Assembly: GCA_001949185.1 (NCBI GenBank)
Contig: BDGG01000001.1
Location: forward strand, 4,952,629 to 5,016,628
DNA: 64,000 nucleotides
Direction of reading: 5' to 3'
Origin: Ramazzottius varieornatus
Lineage: Eukaryota > Tardigrada > Eutardigrada > Parachela > Ramazzottiidae
How positions within the stretch are numbered: the stretch's first letter is position 1; each line of letters starts with the position of its first letter. Both the position numbers and the translations under genes were made by a program. Of the stretch, positions 56,487 to 64,000 are shown one piece after another. The notes below the pieces were generated by a model that had not been told where the DNA came from, did not search any database, and saw nothing but the letters and a program-made list of their open reading frames with translations.

Positions 56487-59179
56487 TTTATCTTGGCGGA
56501 ATGCGCCGTTGTACGATATTTGAGACGCATTCCGCTTTTTGAAGACTTAAAAATGTTGTACTTTGCTGATGATTTGCTCAGGTGATCAGAGAATTTAGGG
56601 ATCAGAAAGGTAGAATTAAATCGAAATAGTGCAGTTCAAATTCTCCCAGAGTTTTCCCGTCCAACAGCACATAAACGTAGTACGGTATCAGGCTCAGCAC
56701 GGATCGCTAATGCTTGCGACACTGCTGCCCCCGCACACCACTGTCCTGACCGAATTATGGTGTAAATTTTACCCTGACATAATTATGGAGTCTACCTCGT
56801 ATATCTTGAAAACTATAAAAGTCGTCAAGTCAATTTTGCTAGCCAGCATGGGACACATAGGGGACACATTGAATTATATCACTAGACGGTTTTGATTTTG
56901 CGGTTGTCGACCCTTTCTGGAACAATACCCTTCCCTTACGGTATCTGACGCTTGCAACCGAGATATTTGTTGAGTCTTCCATTATGCTCGCTTCCGTGCC
57001 GGATAAATAACTTCGAGACCACGAGCGTTTATTCGACGGAAAATATATCGCAGAAAAGCTTCGCAAACTAAGGGCCCAAGAATAAAAAATCGTAGATTTA
57101 GAGTACGCCGCACTAGGGGATCCTCGCTGTTAGTAGCAATATGCACTATGAGTTTACTAAACTGCACATGTGTGCGCATCATATGTGCATTTCATTTCAG
57201 TCAATCAATCGATCAATCGAGAACAGTATTTGGTTGTTTGATTGATGAAATCGGCGATGAGTTTCCTCGCCGATTGATTGCTTGAATTTTCCGACTGTCC
57301 CTGGGATTTTGTTTGACTGATTTGTTGATTGACCTTCACTGGTTTTTGATGATCCGATCCACCCGGATTGTTGGGTTGATGGATCCGCATTGATGATCCG
57401 GTCTAACCGGATTGATGATTGGGAATGCCGACCCGGTTTGGTTCTCCCTGGAGCCGAGTCGTTCAGAAGTCCGGCCCGGACCTACTGGACGGATCGGTCA
57501 AATGAAAGATCGAACTAAATCGCCAGCCGAGTGACAGGCTGTAATGTCAGATGGAGATCCGCCATGACAGTCTGACAGTCCACCGCGTCATGTTAAAGAC
57601 ACTTTTTGGAATGTCTTACGTTCACTGCGGCGGCTGTTCAGTCTTCCCATTTAGCCCTGACTTCCGGCCACCCTTCCCAGCACCACAACCTTTAGCGCTG
57701 CCTTCTCCCGAACCCATTCCGTTCGTCCGGATTGTGGCTTCTTTGTGACGTCAGCACCTCTCTGAAAACAAACGCAATGACCGTCAGCCGTTCACGTAAA
57801 TATTCATATTCTGTGTTCGACGCAGAGCTCTAGGGCCGAAGAAGAATCTTGTGTTTGTTTTTCGTTCAGAAATCCGAAATGGCTGGAAGAAACGGCTATA
57901 TGGGGTCTCTTCTTCCAGTTTTGATCAGATAAAAGAGAAGCGGAAATTTCGGAAATTCGAAGAGCATCCAAAGATCGGACATCATCCTTCCCAAATTTCG
58001 ACGGGGACATCTTGTTGGGTGCCTCTTGTTAACTTGTGCACACAGCTGATAGTTCGAAAAGCTGTCGAAGCCTTCCTTACCGTCAAGGGCAAACTGCAGC
58101 ATCCCAGCAGCGTAAATGCCATGACAAACGGAAGCAGTTTCAGGGACAGTAAAATCCGTGTTTCTGTCAGTCGATCGACTGTTCCCAAGTGCTCCTTCAA
58201 AGCCTCACAATAGTTGTAGGATAACACGAATGAACGAGAGCCGGAATCGAGATCGGGGTGATCGAGGAAAGGTGGAGGAAGGCGATGGATTGCTGGAACC
58301 GACGGGAGCAGTTAATAGCGACGAAATTTTGTCGTCTGAAAATTCACAAGTCCAAAATTTTTCGTGTGCATCAGCCACCTGCTCACAGACGCACAGCATG
58401 CGCTCGACCACGTATGCGCCGGTTGAGAAAAGTGTACGCTAGGTACCCGTCCGGCCCAAACGAAAGTACGGAACACACTTCATTACTTTGCTAGGTACTC
58501 TTTTTTTCTTGGGGGGAGATGTGTTGATGGGAACGGTTGGTTTGCCAAATACTGGGTAATGTAGACTTTTCAACCTTGAACTTTCCGTCGGTTTGCTAGG
58601 CCAATGTGGACCGCCGAGCGGACTCGCGATTTCTGGGATAGCTTTCGAGTCCTCATTAGCATTCCATTAAAAGCTAGCTTGCGATTGGATCAAATTTGCT
58701 ATACCAATGGGATACGCTCAATATTTGGCTCCCTCAGCTCCAAAGCATTTAACACTGGAACAGGATCGGAACAAGATCACTCTGGATCGCAGCCCACTCT
58801 CCTAAATAAACAGTCAGCGTCGTCCATTTCCTGGTACCTTCTTCGCCCAGCATGGCTTATTGTGCACGAAGCATACTAGAAAATAAGCAAAACTTATTTG
58901 CGGTCAACTATGGAGCGACTTCCTCCTCCTTCCCCGAGTTTCCTTCTCATATTTCTCCTCGTACGCACTCGATGTGAACGTTCGAGCTAACCTTTCTTGA
59001 CCATGACCATCGATGACCAAGTCATCTATGGATTCATTCTTCATTCTGCGAGCTCCTCGCATTTTGTCCGCCCACCCTCCCTTCATGTTCTGTGGTTCTT
59101 CGTTATCAAATGGCTCGCTAAAATAGCCGCGTATTATTGTAGATCGTCTCTGTTTATGATCAGCGTAATTAGGGAGGTG
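56487..59179. other. Repeat-bearing intergenic stretch
   Basis: 56744-56830 is the right partner of the inverted repeat at 54005-54088. 57195-57440 is dense in ATTGATT/AATCAAT motifs and small hairpins (AATCGGCGA...TCGCCGATT; GATCCGGT..ACCGGATT). Minus-strand frames at about 57804-58124 include a signal-like MAFTLLGCCSLPLT before a GTAAGG donor, and 58904-59086 has a charged frame (MKNESIDDLVIDGHGQE). I could not build either into a gene. Confidence 0.4.
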
Positions 59180-60809
59180 TCATTTTAGGTCGCATTGGTC
59201 GTAGTATAAGAAGTCTGTCTTGTTTTGAATGATCCCCAGAATGTCTCTGGCTAGTTGCGGAAGGTCGGTCTTTTTCGCGTACTGTTGATCTCCAACCATA
59301 GAGTCTCGCGTCTGGTAGATCAGGATTCCGTACCCGGCCAGCAAGCCCATAACCTGCAAATCACAGAGCGTGTCGTGAAACTGCTCACTAATGGCACATG
59401 TACAGGCCCCAAGGCCCCCAACTATGGGAGCTGATATTTACGCCGGTGGATGACTCTTTTGTGATGTAGATGCCCGCAATGGAGATTGCGCCACTGTCGC
59501 AGTCGATGCCGTTCATTACTCGTCTGCATTCATCGCGCGTTGCGGTAGAAGAGGAGATGGATTCGAGCTCTTGCAAGGTTTTCGCAATCGCCCGCACCTG
59601 TATGAAACAAAAGCAAATGGATGTAAATGACACGACTCGAGCGGATGATGTTTCGCACCTTTCCGTGACAGCGAAGACAAAGGAGGTTTCGCACAATACA
59701 GTTAGCAATACCAATGCATCCGACAGACACATCATAATAGTCAGTATTTTTGTCCTCGTACACACGATCGGTATAGGCTGCAAGAGATTCGTCTGGCCTG
59801 TGAGGCTCGTGTACGCGCAACAGTAGTGCCACAACCGCAACTGCGGAATAGCATTCCCTCAGAAAACTCATCAAAACCAGCAAGTGGAAGCAGTCGTTAA
59901 ATTTATTGGTCAGCGTACGGAGATGAAGGTACACCTGTTCGACTTTCCGCAGTGGTTCAATGCGCAAAGGATCATCCAAATCTTGGATCTTCCGCAAGCC
60001 CTGATTGACCTCATCGAAACCAGCAGTCAGCACGGCAATCAACATGAAGTAAAAGCATTGTTCAGCCATCTCAATGTTCAGGTTCATCATCTTGCTGCAT
60101 GCCAGGATCAAGTCGTTCAGGTACGTGGGTATGTCAAAGGTTAAGAACGCGATAGACTCACTCAACTTCTCGGTGTTTCGAAGGTCACCCCTGATTGCTG
60201 CGACATAGCTGGACAGTTGCACGGCCAAGCATAGCACAATCCATCCGAACGCAAATACAGCATTTCGATCGCACATTTTCGTTAAGACTTCCGAAGAGAA
60301 CATTTCCTTGAGTACCTCCGCCATAGTCTCCAGAAGCCGATGGATTTGCCCGCTCTTCCATATCATTATGCCGAAAATGATCGGTGTCTGTACTGCAAGG
60401 TTGAATCTTGCAGAATACGTCATTATCTTGAAGAACTCCAAGGATTCCAGAACTTGAAGGTAGAACCTGTTACAGAACAGTCAGTATATGAGACAAGGAA
60501 ACATGTGCCGGCTAAATTGCAAGACATTATTTACATGGTATAATCGAGCAGGCAGGCCAACGACAGAACTGAGATAGAGACAGCGGTAAAGTAGCTCCAC
60601 CTTTGTAGCCATGCTTTTGACTTGATGTTTCCGGGCCTTAAGATAGTTTGGCTCTTAGCTACCGGATACAGGCCGCAAAACCGAAGGTATCTCATATACG
60701 AGGAACTGGCAATCGAAACCGAAGATTTCATTTTGGCAGTTCCGGCCGATGGTGTCTTTTCAGAAAAGACTCTATGACACGAAGAAGACAAGTTGATGTT
60801 CACCATCAC
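59180..60809 (-). CDS. Gustatory-receptor-like seven-pass membrane protein
   Basis: Four minus-strand exons, 60809-60535, 60466-59659, 59597-59442 and 59353-59180, join in phase and give 470 aa, typical of arthropod gustatory receptors (400-500). Several hydrophobic helices are visible: SYFTAVSISVLSLACLL, NLAVQTPIIFGIMIW, FGWIVLCLAVQLSSYVAAI, CFYFMLIAVLTAGF, FHLLVLMSFLRECYSAVAVV and a last one at VMGLLAGYGILIYQTRDS. A long intracellular-type loop (VEQVYLHLRTLTNKFNDCF) and the C-terminal IAKTLQELES/AISIAGIYI region match the family pattern in which the C-terminal third is most conserved. Such proteins act as ligand-gated channels in chemosensory neurons. Family membership is inferred from layout. 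The broken paralogue at 50-52 kb supports recent tandem duplication. Confidence 0.75.
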
Positions 60810-61308
60810 ATTGACTAAGGTGGAGAAACAAACGAATGGAACGGGCTAAATGGCGGAGTTTTCGTTGGGCCCTTCGCATCAGGGAAGAATCTGATACCTT
60901 CTGCTCTGCTTGAGTGTGCGGTCTGCACTACTGACATTATGGCTTCCTAAAACCCGGAGATTCGAGCTGCACCTCATTTCAAATTTGATCAGTCTGATAC
61001 GACTTGGGTCGACAACCATATGATTCCGAGGCTACTTCCGTCTCGAGGGTGAGGCGATTCGCCTTACCGAGAATATATCCATTAGCTACTAAAACACTTT
61101 TGATCCCCTGTTCATCCCATGTGTCAAGCAAGAGTAAATTTCACCTCGCCCTCAGACAGCTTGTTGAGTGCACAATGTATACAAAATTTGAATTTGCAGA
61201 AAATTTAATCAGCGGGTAAGCTCTTCTCAAAACACTGCGCGTATGAAACCGGTATAAGGTCAGTCAAAAAATAGGAAGACTGAACGTCAACGGTGAATGG
61301 ATCCAGTT
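60810..61308. other. Intergenic, no gene seen
   Basis: Lies between the 5' end of the receptor gene and the 3' end of the carbonic anhydrase gene. Only short frames occur. The receptor promoter is expected here. Confidence 0.45.
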
Positions 61309-61475
61309 TCAGATCCGAAGAGCCGTCAAGCTCAGCCATTCCTGGGATACTCCACCAGCCTCCACCAGCTGGGAAATACACGGTTGAAACCGGGTCGCGG
61401 ATTTGACGTCATGATCATACCTAGCCAAAGCAAAAACACAAACCTTTTGCAACGGGTGGCTGGATATTTGGGAGG

Positions 61476-62908
61476 TCAGAAACCTGAGCTCGTAAGGTAG
61501 ACTGGTATTTTGAAACTTCGTTTGAAATATATTACCATTGTCTGTCTGGAAGCTTGTTTGAGCTCGGTGCATACCTGACGGATCGTACATCCGAATGATT
61601 CGCCCGTTCAGCCTTTGGACAGGTCGGAAGTTACCGCTAAGTCGGTTGTCTGGACCCTCGAATCCTGCTCGTTTTCGCAACCGGCGGAAAGTTTGCATCT
61701 GTTCCTCAGTGATGAAAAGATGGTCCTTCAGCACGGACCAGACAACAGTCTCCGAACACGGCGGTGTCGTCAGAGACCCCAAATAACGGTAGTAGGCGTC
61801 ACTGTACATGGTGCTACCTTTCAGCGACGTCGGCAGAAGATCGTCCAAACTAAATCCTCTTAGAGTCATATTGATCGACGGACCTGAAAACGTCTTACCG
61901 GTCGGAAAGACTGAGCGAGCAATGTTAACGTCAGCTGTAGTTGTAAATGACCGAACCTGGATCAACAACTGCACCAACAGCCTGCATCAGCAGTTGGAAG
62001 TTTGGATTTTGAACGGCTTGGGCGGAACCCGTGGGAGCCACTTCGAAAAGAACGCCCAGAACAGTCAAGCCCGTTGAGTCTTGGGGATTAGTGTCCCGAA
62101 CCTTCTGATGGACAATATGTAACTGAAAGCACATGAACTATAACTCTAATATGTGTGCCGCTTTGTCTGCAGATCGAACCAAAGCTTTGATCGAACACAG
62201 AGAACCTCGATAGGGTAATGGCGGCCATCAATAACGTGCTCGGAGCCCAGGTCATCCGACGCACCCCAGTGGAAATGCAGCTGTAGGAACTCGTAGTCAG
62301 CATTAAAGCTTCCGTCGGTCAGACCGGGTGTGGCAGTTTTGGGAAATCCAGTCGAGCTGAGTTGAACTTAACCAAAAAAGATGTTTTGGTGAGCCTCGGT
62401 GATATAATGATGAGCACCTCGGTCTGCTCTTCGAACTTACCAACTTGACCGTTGTTGACCACTTGCCAAACTGCGTCGACGGGTTCAACTTGGTAGTTGG
62501 TAAATCTTATAGGTTGTAATCCTCGGTCGACCTGAACTGCGTTGCTCTCGATGTCGATCGGCGACTGTCTCTCGCCCGTCCCGCACACCGGATACTGCAC
62601 CTGCCATGTCAACGGTGTTAGCTCTGAAAGGTAAAATGGTTTATCGTAAGAAAACGGCTGGTCTTTAAAACTGGCCGAGACATAGAAGATACCATCTGCC
62701 TTTTCTCTGTAACCCCAGCGAGGAACAGTGGTGACACCGGACGTGGCTAAGGCATTGCCTGTAAAAGTCTGTGGTCATTTAGGAAATCATTGGTACCCGG
62801 TACCAGTAAGTTCCCACCTAACAGTGAGTCACCAGCGGAAGCAGCTGTGGACAGTTTTGCGTCGTAGGAGCAGAAGAAGACGCAGAAAATGAAAAGGTGA
62901 GGAAGCAT
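61476..62908 (-). CDS. Secreted alpha-carbonic anhydrase
   Basis: Seven minus-strand exons join in phase: 62908-62833, 62758-62693, 62623-62441, 62366-62206, 62122-61957, 61883-61536 and 61501-61476 (341 aa). It has a signal peptide (MLPHLFIFCVFFCS), WGYREKAD, then QSPIDIES. The zinc ligands are the two His of LHFHWG and the first His of LHIVHQ, and the threonine gate is in YLGSLTTPPCSETVVW; NFRPVQRLNGR closes the fold. All three zinc His and the Thr are present, so it should hydrate CO2 outside the cell. If the last intron is not removed, the frame runs on through NIFQTKFQNTSL to a stop at 61309, giving a longer tail. Which end is used cannot be decided here. Confidence 0.9.
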
Positions 62909-64000
62909 GATGTGGAGGTCCAATTCACCAATTGGGTATTTTTTGAAAACAACTGCTTACATCCGTGAGAAGAAGTATTACTGCACAGAGCACCTGACGA
63001 GACTGTGTGGGTTCATGTAGGTTCCGACCGTGAGTTTCTGCTAACGTGTCGAATTTCTGAGTCGGTATACCATTTTTTTGTCTGGGAATTTGACTAATTG
63101 TCGATCTTTTGAGCCGTCTGCCAAACAGACTGTTCGACGTGTTCAAATAATCAGCACACATTTTGTCGCGTTGCGGTTTTCATTGTATCGCTGTCGGGTA
63201 AAATTCAGGATCAAAGAGAAGATCGAAGAACCGCGTGTTTTATCCATTCTTAGCGATAAAGGTGTGTCCATATCCATTATTCAAGGCCGTGTTTACCCAA
63301 ACTTTCCGTTTAATCTTTAAGACGTACTCTTGACGCCATGTCATTCTTCCTTTCTCTCAAGAAAAAGATAAGGCAAACACGACGCACTTTGAGATCAGAG
63401 GAATCAGCAAAGGTGCGCAGTCTGCACTGGCAGCACTGTTGTACAGTATTTAAGGGAAAAAATGTAAACGGAGTGTCTATGCGCCGTTAATACCTTGAAC
63501 TGACCTTCAAAATTGGTTGATACAGTGTATGGCAAGATTTGATACCACACCTGCTGTTGAAGATGTTCTGGGGGTGCCTTTTTTTCCACCTTAGAGCCTC
63601 TCTGATATACGATTTTCCACCTTTCAACCCTAGAGAACAAATCTGTCAAGGGAAGAACAAATTTTGTTCTTGGTTTTCGCCTCTGCAGTCTTTCTTGATT
63701 CACGAACCGCTAGAATTTTTTGTCCAAGTCGTGAATGGACTGAAAACGTGACTGCTCCCAGCGGTATAAGTATTGTTTAGTTTGCGCTGTCGTCTCTTAC
63801 TTGCTTCCCTCTGCTCAAAACTTAGTCTGATGATTAGAATAATCTAGTGATTTTCTACCATAGTAATATTTCATTAAAGTAGATGATAGTAGATGGTTTT
63901 AGCATCTACTATACTCAGTAATATGTAGTAAGCAGGCTTGGGCACCGGAACCCAATATTAGGATTTTAGTTGTTCGAAACTGAGGTTCGATATTTTATTA
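62909..64000. other. 5' flank of the carbonic anhydrase and beyond; no gene seen
   Basis: No frame looks like a protein. A small hairpin with AGTAGATG/CATCTACT arms lies at about 63890-63915. The AT content rises towards the end of the window. Confidence 0.45.

Noticed and set aside
1-64000. Bacterial features: operons, ribosome binding sites, CRISPR arrays, riboswitches
   Set aside because: The sequence is eukaryotic. Repeats are dispersed hairpins without regular spacers, and no tRNA or rRNA gene was recognised by eye.

Overview
The window is animal nuclear DNA. Genes carry many short introns with GT-AG borders, and I could join exons in phase for most of them. The set includes a two-repeat EF-hand myosin light chain, an RLRF-amide precursor of the short neuropeptide F type, gustatory-receptor-like seven-pass proteins and a nematode-type alpha/beta hydrolase. 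Together these point to an ecdysozoan. A tardigrade is my best guess, but this is an inference that has not been tested by a search.

Layout. 0.2-8.1 kb: a Sans/USH1G-like ankyrin-SAM scaffold (+), a glycine-rich secreted protein (+), an unrecognised gene (-) and a small type I membrane protein (+). 8.8-14.4 kb: a very large secreted ADAMTS-like protein (+). Its zinc site is degenerate, and long Arg/Asp-rich and Thr-rich tracts are inserted in it. 14.7-22 kb: a cysteine-rich, probably GPI-anchored protein (-) and a mucin-like SEA-EGF transmembrane protein (+). 22.2-28.7 kb: myosin essential light chain (-), a probably mitochondrial alpha/beta hydrolase (-) and a chymotrypsin-fold serine protease (+). 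28.7-33 kb: a decayed mariner-type transposon, an unrecognised gene and a decayed fragment of the serine protease. 33.1-41.7 kb: one 28-exon gene (-) for a 2,070-residue adenylate kinase 9 homologue. 42.9-45.5 kb: the sNPF precursor (-). 48.1-56.9 kb: a repeat-rich block holding a long-terminal-inverted-repeat element, a broken gustatory-receptor-like gene, a broken Tc1 transposon and an apparently intact pogo-like transposase with introns. 59.2-62.9 kb: an intact gustatory-receptor-like gene (-) and a secreted alpha-carbonic anhydrase (-).

The genes do not form a pathway. They are typical metazoan neighbours on both strands: sensory or ciliary (Sans, AK9, chemoreceptors), secreted or surface proteins, muscle, peptide signalling and metabolism. 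The accessory layer is mobile DNA. It comprises three transposase-bearing elements, one long-TIR element and several families of short fold-back elements. One fold-back family has six copies, five of them inside introns.

Exon borders were derived by hand from splice motifs and reading-frame phase. Gene spans are given from first to last coding base, and UTRs are not defined.
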